Of a DNA stretch of 64,000 nt, positions 33,617 through 45,013 are shown piece after piece. The stretch spans positions 57,404,793-57,468,792 of the forward strand of contig CM042084.1 of NCBI GenBank assembly GCA_023512835.1, in the 5' to 3' direction. Source of the DNA: Taxillus chinensis (Eukaryota > Streptophyta > Magnoliopsida > Santalales > Loranthaceae). Below the pieces are notes generated by a model. It made no database searches and was not told the DNA's origin. It saw only the letters and a list, made by a program, of their open reading frames with translations. The translations under genes were made by a program, and so were the position numbers. How positions within the stretch are numbered: position 1 is the first letter of the stretch; every line of letters starts with the position of its first letter.

Positions 33617-33628
33617 CAACACAGTAGT

Positions 33629-35755
33629 TGTAAAAACCTGTGTTTAGGTTGATTTAAGAGATAGTTTTTAATTGGTAATGAAGATATTATTTTGGTATCG
33701 TGCTCGGCGATATGAGCATTTTGGCTGTAGTTGGGTCCGATTTGGAGTTTGGGACCCTAGAAGGCTAGTTGTGTAATTTTAGGTGTTTATTAATTAAAGA
33801 ATTAACGAAAAAATATAAATAGGGAGAGAGAGAAACTCCCAAGCATGTGGTCATTTGCATTTCTTGACCTTGGTGAGAGAGAGAAAGTGAGCTCTTGAAG
33901 CCTTGGCGATTTGGGGCGATTGGGTTCGTAGATCTCAACGAATCATTCTGAGTAGTTGTTCCTATACTTCTTATCTTAATTCTATTCTTGATATGCAAGA
34001 ATTTGCCATGATTTATGAATTTTAGCATGAACTCTGGGTTTTGGGGGAAAAATACAATTCTAGGTCGAATTTGGTGGTTTAGCATAAGATCTGTAGTTAA
34101 GAGCTGTTATATATAGTTGTGGGTATGTGTTTCTATGATTTGGGGGGTTTTATAACTGTGTACTGCATGAGAGTTGAGAAGTCAACCATGAAAATCTGGA
34201 TCTAGATCTAGATGGATATAATTTGTAAATATATATATGTGTATTATTGTTGTTACCGTGCGATTTAAAGGCATTTAGGACATATTTTTGGGTGTATATT
34301 GTAATTTATTGAGTAAAAAGTGTATTTGTAAGCATTTGGGAGTCGTTGGATTGATTCCGGGATGAAGAACAAGCTAAAACGACGATGAACAGTACCATTT
34401 GTGAACTATAAGGGTCGAAGGGTTAAACTGTCGATAGGTCGAAGGGTGGAATCCCGGTAGGTCAAAGGGTCAATGGTCAAACCTTTGAGTCTTCGGCTCA
34501 GTAGCCCGTAGCTTCGGGTCATTAGTTTTGTAGGTTCAGGTTAGCAGCTCAAGTACAACAAGACTATTTACATTGTAAACCATTATGTCTATCCACATTT
34601 AAGTATACTTAAGTTACAATGCAAATAACGAAATACCCTTTTTTCGCATTCAAAGAAAAATACTAGAAAATCAAATTTCACTCATTCAAAATGTGAAAAA
34701 TGAAAATTAGCATTGAATCTTAGAAAAATCATGTTTTAGGTAAAAGTAACTATTTGTGAAGTGAGGTTAGACCTCTTAGAAAAATCTCCGAAAATCAAGG
34801 TTATCTTAGTTATGATATGAGGAAACGTTGTCGGGGCTTCTTATTTCAAGAAAACACCTTCTATGAAAATCCTCTTCTTTGGTTAAGGCCTGAGGATAGA
34901 TTTGCGAAGACCTGGCCTCGCTTATAAAGGGAGTGTTGTAAACCCGAATGTTATACTAGTGTTGGTGTGTTGATTTGAGGAATTGGACCTTGGGCTTTGT
35001 GACTTGTTTGTGGATTCTCACCATGATGCACGAGGTTATGCTATTTGGTTGACATGACAGCTAAGGCCCGGGTCGAGTTGTTGAGCTCGTGGTAACAGGT
35101 TAAGGCCTTGAGTTGAGCCATTAAGCCTGTGGTGATAGGTTGTGGCCTAAGTTGAGTTGTTGAGCTCATGACGCAGGGGTGAGTGGACAAGCTGTCCTGT
35201 GTGGACAGGCTTGGTCCTAATGTTTGTTTGTACGCTGAGTCCTGATGATTGTGCACACTACATGGTGCACAAGTACACTGAGCATGTAGTATAGATTTAT
35301 ATGTTTTTCATTAGAGTGATGTGAAGTTTTGGAGTCACCTACTGAGCTTGTAGCTCACCCTTACTTTGTTGTTTATCTTTTTTAGGTGCGACCCGAGACT
35401 AGTGGAGGACTTTCTTCGAGGAGGACGTGCGCACTACTCTAATGTATGATACGTATTATATTCTCGTATTGATTATGTATTATATCCCGAGACATGGGTC
35501 CGTGGACGATTATATTTGCACATTGTTTATAATATGATGTCTCGTTGGACTGTTTGACATATTGTATACATGTTGATATATGGGAAAGTATAGGATTACC
35601 CGTGATATATGATCGTACAAGGTTTGCATGATTGAGACAACACCCACAGGTGTAGTCTTTATTGGTACTTGTTACCAACCCTTTGACCTTTTGGGTGCGG
35701 GAAAGGGAAAGTCATGTTCTTGGTTTTGGATTCCTTGGAATTTGAGAGCATGACA
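33629..35755 (+). mobile_element. Solo LTR, Tekay-like gypsy, family A copy 2
   Basis: TGTAAAAACCTGTGTTTAGG to GAGAGCATGACA, 2127 bp, homologous to 2922-5309 across the promoter (TATAAATA at 33814), GA leader, GGCGATTTGGGGCGATT, AAGTCAACCATGAAAATCTGG, the repeated GGTCGAAGGGT words and the 3' part. No pol sequence. Flanking pentamers GTAGT and AGAGT do not match well, so either the duplication has decayed or one flank was rearranged. A leader intron like that of copy 1 would run from 33952 (CTGA|GTAGT) to 35385 (TTTTTTAG|GTGCG). Confidence 0.8.
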
Positions 35756-36587
35756 AGAGTCCACGCCCATCACTTTTAATGAGGTAGTTGCACAACTTGC
35801 ATTGGCTTACATCTGTAAGATCGTGATTAAACTCGACTAAGAACAATTAATTTCATTTTTACTGCTACTCTAGATGCTAAAGGCTATTTAAAGTTACATT
35901 TTGGAAGAGAAAAGGGTAGTAAAATATAAGAAATTCGTAGTACTCATTAGAGAGCAAAGTTCTGAGTGTTTCTAGAGGATTTGGGCATCAGTAGCATCCT
36001 GGAACATCACCAGCTGGGAGTATGACATAAGGAGGGTCAAATCCACACTCAAGCATTCACAAATACCATTCAATTCCCTTTTAATCATGTATTCTTGTCA
36101 TCACTGGTTTATATCTGGGCTTGTTTGGGATGGGCTCAACCAAAACCAATGGTGAGAACTCTAAAGTTATTACCAACTGTTTTTCGGATACACTTGGATA
36201 CTATATCTACCTTGAGTAGTTATGATGTGGTCTACATAACCAAAGAAGGGTTCGGGAGTTGGTTACGTGTAGGGAAGGATTAAAAAAAAGAGTTTATTTG
36301 CAGTTCCGCCCAACAGTGCTTAACTTTTAGCCAAGTTCCAACCGGTCGATTTTCGGTGTCTCACTCTCCCACCAACATTGCTACTAACGAGTTAGCGATC
36401 ACTAGAGTGTTACCCAAGCCAAAGACAAAGTTGTTTTTTTTCCTTTTTTGTTTTCTTGATTTATTCTTATTTTAAGTGATGTAATTGTTTGTATTATATA
36501 TAGTTCTTATCTTCTTATTTATTGTATGTGTAATTGTTTGTATTATGCTTTTTAAATTTTGTTTTGGTTTTCGTTTTACGAAAGTTA
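35756..36587. other. Spacer with a 65-bp LTR-leader fragment
   Basis: No supported gene. 36031-36095 (GGAGGGTCAAATCCACACTC onward) repeats 62206-62270 with three mismatches by eye; at 62206 this follows a primer-binding site, so here it is a stray piece of the same element family. The remainder is AT-rich with a short 62-codon frame at 36095-36283 that has no signature. Confidence 0.5.
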
Positions 36588-38419
36588 TGTAGGTCCCAAA
36601 GTGTGTCTAGGGGGGGTGAATAGACTGTTTTCGCAGAAGCTGATGACTGATAGTTGGTAGAGGTATTCAAGTGATAACTATGCTATGATATTAATGGAGA
36701 AGATGACAATAAAATATATGAGTGTTTATGGACTATCAAACAGATCTAAGATGAGAGTAAATGCTCTAGATGTGACAGATCTTAGATTTAGAATGAATAT
36801 TCCTACGGATGTCAATATGGAAAGATCGATACCGTTTGGAATGCTCTAAGATAGATGTTAATTATAACTGAACAACGTAAAGAGTAGACAAGATGATTGT
36901 GATGGATCTTGTTGAACAAGAAAAGTAAGATTAATCGTTACAAGATTGTTTCTGTTCTTAGTTCGTCACAGCACGCAGCACTTGGAAGAATTCTCTCTCT
37001 TTCTCTCTAGCGTTGGAACTCTTAAGTTGATTCTTTAAAAGTTCTTTCTTTAATGCATGTCGGAATTCTATATATTGTATTTTTGGAGTTCCAGTCCTCG
37101 CTTTTCATGAGACTTGATAGATATTCCTATTAAGACACGCGAGAGATATATTTTAAGGTTACAGTGCATGTGCGCCTAGGTGTCCATCCGATAATCTGAC
37201 TTCCCGCCATGATTTTGCGGAAGTACAATGGATGGGTTACAGATCTGTTGCAGGTTTGCAGGTTTGTTGCCCATACTGCATGTGCATGTCCATACTGGTT
37301 AGATCTGCGCCATTCATCTATTGATGGTAGTTAGAAGTCCATAATGCTACAATGAATGCACTTGATTGTTCAGAGCACTGCTAGCAAACTGCACAAACCC
37401 TAGCCGATGATATCGCTAAGTACAAATGTTGTGTTATGAGTTTGCCTTGAAGGTGGCTGCCTCAAAGGTATAGTGGCTCGAAGATTTGACTCGAACATTT
37501 GGGTCGAGCCTATGTTGGTGTACAATGATATCTCTAGCGTCGACAGCGTTAGATTCTGCAAGTCTTCGACTCTGGTTATCTTTAAGTCTTCGTACGTAGC
37601 ATATTTCAGGTTATAAAGAATTCGCTCTATAATATGGTCTTCGACTCGCAAGTTTGTGACTTTGCGAGTCTGCGACTTTTGCTTTGACACTTGTTGACTT
37701 CTTAAAGACTTTGCGAGTCCGAACCATTACTAGCTACGAGTCTTCGACTCTATTTCTTCGAGTCTCCGAGAGTGGCGATTGCAGGTTAGCCTAAGTCATG
37801 TGTTCACTCTATGCTAAATGAGTCTTCTACTATTTGCTACGACTCTTAAAGTGACTTTAGTGAAGAGTTTACTTGGCCTCTCGCTTGTTGTCTTAGGCAT
37901 GAGTCTTCGACTCTATTTCTTCGAGTGGCTCGACCGCTTTAGGTGGCTAAGACGTTCTTTGACCCTTCAAATCCGTGGGTTTATAATCGTCTTCAACTCT
38001 CGGACTCTCCAAGTCTACAACTCTTAGAGCCTTTGAGTATCGGCCATAAATTCATTTGTCGGTTCATGTAGCTCAATGGCCTAGACTCTTCGACCTTCGA
38101 GTCTACGAGTCTCCGAATGTTTGGTAGTTGGCGATTCTTCATTTAACTTTAACTCTTTGACCCCTCAAATCTCCGAGTCTACATGTCAACTTATGTTTTA
38201 TCAATTATCTTTAGAGCATCTTTGGGGACTCTTCGGTTTTATGTCTTCGGGACTTTGAGTCGTTTGTTATTCTGTCACTTTCTAGCTATGACTTTTCAAC
38301 TCTTCGAGTCTACGAGTTATTTGTCCTTATGCCCAGTGACAGTTTTTTTTTCTTCGAACTTTGACTCTTCGACCCTTGTACCTTTACATCTTCGGGTCTC
38401 CAGACTTAGAAATTGTTGG
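36588..38419 (-). repeat. SIRE-type LTR, inverted partner (minus strand)
   Basis: Reverse-complement copy of the LTR at 38646-40694, roughly 90% alike by eye in the parts compared. It starts TGTAGGTCCCAAAG and includes the G-run AGGGGGGG (rc of the CACCCCCCC near the LTR end), the GATGACAATAAA block and the AGTCTTCGACTC-rich part. The last about 30 bp (the LTR start on the minus strand) are missing at the centre. No primer-binding site adjoins the outer end, so it is not a 5' LTR with preserved interior. Confidence 0.85.
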
Positions 38420-38645
38420 AGCAAGGTCATAGTGGGAGCTAACCTCTTCGAGGGAAGGCAAAATGATTGCATGCTTATGGGGGAGGATGGTTTCAAATAA
38501 TTTAATTCATTTAATTTCATCCCCTAACCCTTAATAAATGCAAAGAATTTAAATGTTTGACCTACCCAACCTATACTAGTCAATTTTTGAGTCCCAGACT
38601 TTAAGTCTCAAAACTGTTGTTAGCTTACATCAAATAGGGGGAGAT
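38420..38645 (+). other. Centre of inverted LTR pair, ends in polypurine tract
   Basis: 226 bp between the arms. The last part, CATCAAATAGGGGGAGAT before TGTTGAGAAACA, is the standard SIRE/Tork-type polypurine tract and internal 3' end. The piece with GGGGGAGGATGGTTTC is not recognised. The polypurine tract means the right arm once was the 3' LTR of an element lying to the left. Confidence 0.65.
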
Positions 38646-40694
38646 TGTTGAGAAACATAGGATTTGGTGAAGCTGCCAAGAATTTCTCTAAGTCTAAAGA
38701 CTCGAAGATCAAAAGGTACAAGGATTGAAGAGTCAAAGTTCGAACAAGAGAAAACTATCACTGGCATAAGGGCAAATGACTCGTAAACTTGAAGAGTTGA
38801 AGAATCGTAGCTAGAAAGTGACAAAATAACAAATGACTCGAAGACCCGAAGACTGTAAAACTAAAGAGTCCCCAAAGATGCTCTAACGTTAATTGACAGA
38901 ACATAAGTTGACATGTAGACTCGGAGACTCGAAGGGTCGAAAAGTTAAAGCTAAATGAAGAATCTTCCAACTACTAAACATTCGGAGACTCATAGACTCG
39001 AAGGTCGAAGAGTCTAGGCCATTGAGCTACAAGAACTGACAAATGAATTTGTGACTGAGACTCGAAGGCTTTAAGAGTCGTAGACTTAGAGAGTTTGAGA
39101 GTTGAAGATAGTTAATCAGCAGAAATTGTCAGGGCATAAATAAGACCAAGACTCAAGACTTTAAAGGCAAGAGTCGCAGCTAAAGAGTCGGAGCTGTAGA
39201 GTCGAAGACTCGAAGAAATGGAGACTTAGTTTGCAACAACCTAACGACAACAAGCTAAGCATTAGACACGAAGAGTCGAAGACTCACAGAGTCGAAGGCT
39301 CGCAGGGTCGAGGACTCAGTACATGTTCATAAACCCATGGATTTAAAGGGTCGAAGAACGTCTTAGCCACCCGAAGCGACTAAGCGACTCGAAGAAATAG
39401 TGTTGAAGACTCGTGGCTAAGACAAGAGGCAGAGGCTAAGTAAACTCTTCACTAAAGTCATTTTAAGAATTGTAGCAAGTAGTCGAAGACTCACTTAGCA
39501 TATAGTGAACACATGACTTAAGCCAACCTGTAATCTGCCACCCTCGGAGACTCGAAGACTCGTAGCTAGTAATGGTTAAGTACACTTCAAGAAGCCACCA
39601 AGTGTCAAAGTAAAGAGTTATAGACTCGCAGAGTCGAAAGCCATATTATAGAGTGAATTCTTCATAACCTGAAATATGTTACGCACGAAGACTCAAAGAT
39701 AACCAAAGTCGAAGACTCGCAAAATCTAACGCTGTCGACGCCAGAGATATCATTGTACAACAACATAGGCTCGACTCAAATATTCAAGTCAAATCTTTGA
39801 GCCACCATACCTTTGAGGCAGCCACCTTCGATGCAAACTCATAACACAATATTTGTACTTAGCGATATCATCAGCTAGGGTTTGTGCAGTTTGCATCCGC
39901 CACTCTGAACAGTCAAGCGCATTCATTGTAGCATTAATCACTACTAACTACCACCAATAGATGAACGACGCCGATTTAACCAGTATGGAGATGCACATGT
40001 AGTATGGGCAACAAACCTGTAGACCTGCAACAGATCTGCAACCCATCCACTATACTTACGCAAAATCATGGCGGGAATTTAGATTGTCAGATGGACACCT
40101 AGGCTCACATGCATTGTAACCTTAAAATATATCTCTCACATGTCTTGATAGGAATATTTGCCAACCCTCACGAAAAGCGAGGACGAGAACTCCAAAAATA
40201 CAATATATAGAATTCCAATATGCATTAAAGAAAGAACTATTAAAGAAACAACTTGAGAGTTCCAATGCTAGAGAGAGAAAGAGAGAGAATTCTTCCAAGT
40301 GCGGTGCGCCATAACGAACTAAGAACAGAAACAATCTTGTAACGATTAATCTTACATTTCTTGTTCAACAAGATTTAAGACAATCATCTTGTTTACTCTT
40401 TACGTTGTTCGATTATAATCAGCATCTATCTTAGAACATTCCAAACGGTGTTAATCTTTCCATATCGACATCCGTAGGAATATTCATTCTACAATTAAGA
40501 TCTGTCACATCTAAAGCATTTACTCTCATCTCGAATATGTTTGACAGTCTATAAACACTCCTACACTTTATTGTCATCTTCTCCATTAATATCGTAGCAT
40601 AGTCATCACTTGAATACCTCTACCAACTATCAGTCACAAGCTTCCGTGAAAAGAGTCTATTCACCCCCCCTCTCGACACACTTTGGGACCTACA
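38646..40694 (+). repeat. 5' LTR of the plus-strand SIRE-type element
   Basis: TGTTGAGAAACATAGG to CTTTGGGACCTACA, 2049 bp. The left half (38690-39780) is crowded with GACTCGAAG/GAGTCGAAG words. A TATA-like TATATAG lies at 40204. Near the end, CTATTCACCCCCCC with GGGACCTACA is the usual end of SIRE-type LTRs and is followed by the primer-binding site. Confidence 0.85.
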
Positions 40695-40710
40695 AATTGT
40701 ATCATAGCAG
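40695..40710 (+). other. Primer-binding site of the plus SIRE element
   Basis: AATTGTATCATAGCAG directly after the LTR. It corresponds to ATTGGTATCAGAGCAG, the usual initiator-Met site of this lineage, with a few changes. Confidence 0.75.
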
Positions 40711-40738
40711 TTCTACAATTCCGTAGAGATTCCTAATG

Positions 40739-41767
40739 GCAGATATTGACTCTAGCAACATGACTCCCAAGCTAACTCCAGTTCTGTTGAGGAATAAGAA
40801 CCCGCCTAGCTCCCATGATGGAACCAACCGGAGAAGAGCAAGAAGAACCGAGCAAAAGCAAGACAGTAGAAGAAAGAACAAGAAGACTTCTACGACGTCC
40901 CTCCCTGGCTCATCCTCCAAAGTCCCTATGTGCACACCTGCTCGCCAAAAAGCATGCAGAGAGGCTGTTTACAAATGAAAGACCCGGATAATTGGTCCAA
41001 GGTGGAACAGAGAAAAGTGAAACTCAGCTTTAAAGCCAAAGCCATCCTTTTCTCTACACTAGACGACGACATGTTCACGGATGTGCAGGATCTAGATACG
41101 GCAAAAGAGGTATAGGAAAAACTTTATCTCATCTACGAAGGAGATGAGCAAATTTGTGAAAATAAGGTTTTCATGCTCAAACAAGAGTATGAAGCCTTCA
41201 GATGTGAACCAAAGGAGTCCCTAGGTAGCATCTACAAATGGTTCATTGGACTCATTCAACGGATGAAGATTTGCAACATCAAGATCTCACATAAGGATAA
41301 AAATGACAAATTTATGAGATCTCTACCTCTTAGATCGCCGATAAAGACATCGCACATACGTCAACTGAAGGAATGGAAAACTTGTTCCTTGGAAGCACTT
41401 TATAGAGACCTCAAGACATTTGAAATGCAAAAAGAAGAACTTGAGGCATTTGAGAACCCTTCCAAGAAGAAGGAGAAGTCTATTGCATTCAAGGCTGCTG
41501 AACATAGAGAATCATCCTCTGAAGAGAAAGAGGGAGAAGAAGAATATCTTGATACAGATAACACCTCAGATCAAGAGGTAGCTTTTCTTATCAAGAAGCT
41601 GTTGAAGAGAAGGGGGAACTATAGGAGGAAAGCTAGGCAGTTATCTTCTTCCTACTTCAAGGGAAAGGATAAGGAGAAGTTATAGTGTTATAACTGCAAT
41701 AGGTCCGACCACTTCGCTGCCGACTGCTATAAGCTAAAGAGGGCGAAGGAGGTAGCAGAGTAGAAAA
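40739..41767 (+). pseudogene. SIRE-type gag remnant with CCHC knuckle
   Basis: ATG 40739 opens MADIDSSNMTPKL, a lysine/arginine-rich start. From 40981 another frame has MKDPDNWSKVEQRKVKLSFK, AILFSTLDDDMFTDVQDLDT, then LYLIYEGDEQICENK, LKQEYEAFRCEPKESLGSIY and KWFIGLIQRMKICN, the gag (UBN2) domain. A long acidic/basic stretch (41440-41680) ends in CYNCNRSDHFAADCYKLKRA, a CCHC knuckle at 41686-41727. Stops at 40977, 41114, 41683 and 41761 and one frameshift disable it. Confidence 0.88.
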
Positions 41768-41909
41768 AAAAAAGACCAAAGGCTCCTCAAGCTTAAAGAA
41801 GGACGACAAAAGGAAGAAGGCTTTTGTCACTAACAAATTCAATAGTGACACTAAGGAAGAAGAATAATCCTAAGATGATGAGAAGAAGGAAGAGGGTCTC
41901 ATCTACTTC

Positions 41910-42540
41910 ATGGCTGGCACTTCACTTCCACTCAAGGTAAGAACTTATGATCAACTCTACAGGGAATTTGAAGATACTTATAGAGCTTATAAAAAAATAG
42001 AGGAACAATTTCTCCTTATGAAAGCCGATAAAGAAAGATATTATTCAAAACCGGAAAGACTTTCATGTGAATATCGTGACTCAATTGATGACTATGAAAT
42101 TACCGAGAGAAAATTAAGAGCAAAGTGAGTGAAATGAGAAGCACACATAATGACTTGTTAAACAAAGCTATACGGTTAAAAAATAAATAACAAGGACATT
42201 GAATTGCTAGAGCAGAACTAAAAGAAACAAAAGAAGAACTGGAGAAGGAAAGAAAAATCTATAAAAAAATAACAAGTCTCTCTTGAAGTTGCAGCCCACT
42301 TTAGAACCACTCCGGACATTAAAGGTCTAGCATTAGGACTAGGGTTCTCTGTGGATCAGGTAACCAAGGTTCAAACCTATCCTGTGCAAACCAAGTGTCT
42401 TGCTAGATTTGTTCCTGCTAGTAGTGTGCAAATTGATTATGGAAAGGAGGTTAAAATGGCTGTTACTAGTTCACCCAAACTAGTAGTAAACCTAGGAAAC
42501 CTCTTAGCAATAGTTATGCAACAGTTAAAAAGATAGAACT
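41910..42540 (+). pseudogene. SIRE-type gag C-terminal coiled-coil region
   Basis: MAGTSLPLKVRTYDQLYREF then DTYRAYKKIEEQFLLMKADK and KERYYSKPERLSCEYRDSID form a charged heptad-like region expected to be a coiled coil; SIRE-type gag proteins have such a long C-terminal part. A second open piece at 42351-42536 (MDQVTKVQTYPVQTKCLARF) has no signature. Between 42540 and 43070 only broken lysine-rich frames are present. Confidence 0.6.
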
Positions 42541-43075
42541 GAAAGCTAAACCTCAAACCAATCTGTCCTCTACATCTCAATGTAAGGGTAAGGGTGTAGT
42601 AATTTAGGAGACAAACCGAAAGTAGTTATTCTACTAAGTTTGAGACTGGCTCGTCTAGCAATGCTGCATCCTCCCAGCCCAAGTTTGTCTCTAGTGGAGT
42701 TAAGAAAGGTCTAGGATATGAGAGTAAACCTAGAAAACCTCTTAGCACTCCGACCAAACGATTGAGACAGGTGTGTCTAACCAAAACCAAGAAATGTCCC
42801 ATCTCGCACAAAGTTGGAAACATTTCCTATCAATACAAATTCTACCCTAATTACCTTAAGAATGAAGTAGTTAAGAAATTAGGTTAAGCATTCAACAGTT
42901 GAATCTTTCCAACAATCTGCATGACTCTAACTCTGATAGGAAGAAACAATCTAGGCACACACAAGATACCTCTCCGAAGTTAAAGTCTAAACATGTGAAG
43001 AAAACTGTCAAATCTGTGCCTGAGAAAGTTGCCAAAAGAAAGAGTGAATAAGGAGAGTCCCAAAGTGTATTTAAA

Positions 43076-43640
43076 AATGGAGTAGCCGAAAAAAAAGAAT
43101 AGGACTTTAGTTGAAGCAGTTAGAACCATGCTAATAAGAGCTCAGTTCCCAAAATCTCTATGGGCTGAAGCTGTTGCCACTGCATGTTATATGCAAAACA
43201 GAACTCTAATAAACAAACGAGCCATGAAAACACCCTATGAGCTTTGGAAGGGAAAGAGACCTAATATTAGTCACCTAAGGATCTTCGAGTGTACTTGCTA
43301 CATTCTAAACAATGGCAAGGACCACTTGAAGGTTTGATGCCAAGTCAGATGATGGATATCTTATTGGATATTCCATAAATAGCAAGGCTTATCGTGTATT
43401 TAATAGGAGAACTAAAACTGTTAAAGAGCTTATTCATGTTTCTTTTGATGAGACTAACCATGGTGTACAAAAAGGAGACAAAAGTATAAATGAAGTGCAG
43501 GACACTATTGTGGTTGAAGACTTGGACACAGAAAATCAGACAACAAGAACCAGTGGAAGAAGTGCCTGAACCTCGATGAAACATGAGCCGAACCGGCCCT
43601 GAAGACCAACTACAAGAACCAACAGAAAATCAGAACCATC
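43076..43640 (+). pseudogene. Integrase C-terminal part (core deleted)
   Basis: Starts abruptly with NGVAEKK, then NRTLVEAVRTMLIRAQFPKS, LWAEAVATACYMQNRTLINK and TPYELWKGKRPNISHLRIFE; after a frameshift, FDAKSDDGYLIGYSINSKAY, RVFNRRTKTVKELIHVSFDE. These cover the third catalytic residue and what follows. The first two Asp blocks and the protease are absent between 42540 and 43070, so an internal deletion removed them. Confidence 0.85.
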
Positions 43641-44108
43641 AAATTCAGCCTGTTTAGTCTCAGACACATCCACTAACCCATGAACCTGACATTGACGAAT
43701 TTAGCATTCATCATAAAGAAAGAGAAGACCTTCCACAGGCAAGAAGAAGGCTGAAGGACCACCTCTCCGAATCGATAATAGGAGATCTTGCTACACGTGT
43801 CAAAACAAGAACTGCCACTGTCACGCCCCGGATTTCCAACCCGAGGAGACCGGAACGTGACCCTCCCTTTACCCGGGTTTGGATAAAGGGGTGGAATACA
43901 ACACATACTTTACATTTTATTTTCAGAATTCAAATCACATAATTATAAAATTCAAACCACATGCCTTTATTATGTTCCAAACTTCATTACAATATCTCCG
44001 CACTGGGTTACAAAGCCTCAACACAATTACATAACACAAATATCATAAAACAAAGCCACAAAACAGAACTCTTCCACCTTGGTGTTCCCACCTAACGCCC
44101 GTAGGTTC

Positions 44109-44867
44109 CTGCAAGAAAACACACCATAGTAGGAAGGGTGAGCATCCACAGCTCAGTAGGGATCATGTCTCCCCAACCCATCCCATGCTCCTAGCATCTA
44201 CATGCCATGTGTACAAGTGCGGTGTCGTGTTACAATAATTTCAGCAGACAATAACAAGCCACATCAGTAGTTACAATTCTCCTCCATACAAACCACAAGT
44301 GATTTAACCGCCTCTTCAGGCCAATGATTTAACCGCCTCTCAGGCATAGTTTCCATAGTCAGTCTCACTGACATTAACTCACCTCTCAGCTCCACGGTCG
44401 ATCTCACCGACATCAACTTAGCCTCTCAGGCTCCACGGGTACACAAGCATTACCTCAGCCTCTCAGGCTTCTTAGGCTCCACGGACATAACAACAAACAT
44501 TTAACATATATCTCAGTTATTCAGGCATAACAACAAACATTTAACATGCATGTCCACCCTGGTATAACATCAAACACCTAGCATGCATATCATCACAGAC
44601 ATTACATCAAATACTTTTCAGGCATAACCACACTGGCATAACATCAATCGCATAACATGCATGGCCTCACAGGCATAATATCAAACACCTAGTGTGCAGT
44701 GCCACACAGGCCTAATCTCATCCCCATACATGCCACCAAGGCCAACATCTATATAGGAGATCACACCTATATGGATTTACATATAATATATATATGTCCA
44801 GATTACGAAATCGACTACCACAAGGCCAAAACCCTAGGATAGGTACAAGGAAGAACATAACCCCTAC
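44109..44867 (-). other. Predicted leader intron in LTR D
   Basis: On the minus strand a donor-like TTTTCAAG|GTAGGGG at 44867 follows the GA leader, and an acceptor-like TTTTCTTGCAG|GAACC ends at 44109 (759 bases). GAGCTGTGGATGCTCACC lies upstream of the acceptor, the conserved block of the other LTRs. Inferred. Confidence 0.45.
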
Positions 44868-44971
44868 CTTGAAAACGTCCTCCTGCTCTTGCTCCCGCGC
44901 TAGACGCCATCCTCCCCACACAAGATGCTCCGGCAGCAAGCCAGCAGCTCTCCTCCCTTCCCTCTCTCTAG

Positions 44972-44972
44972 C

Positions 44973-45011
<39 letters not shown>
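44972..45011 (-). repeat. (GA)n leader microsatellite (CT on plus strand)
   Basis: About 18-20 CT units on the plus strand, in the leader position of the minus-strand LTR, between TATA (45068-45077) and donor-like site (44867). Confidence 0.9.
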
Positions 45012-45013
<2 letters not shown>

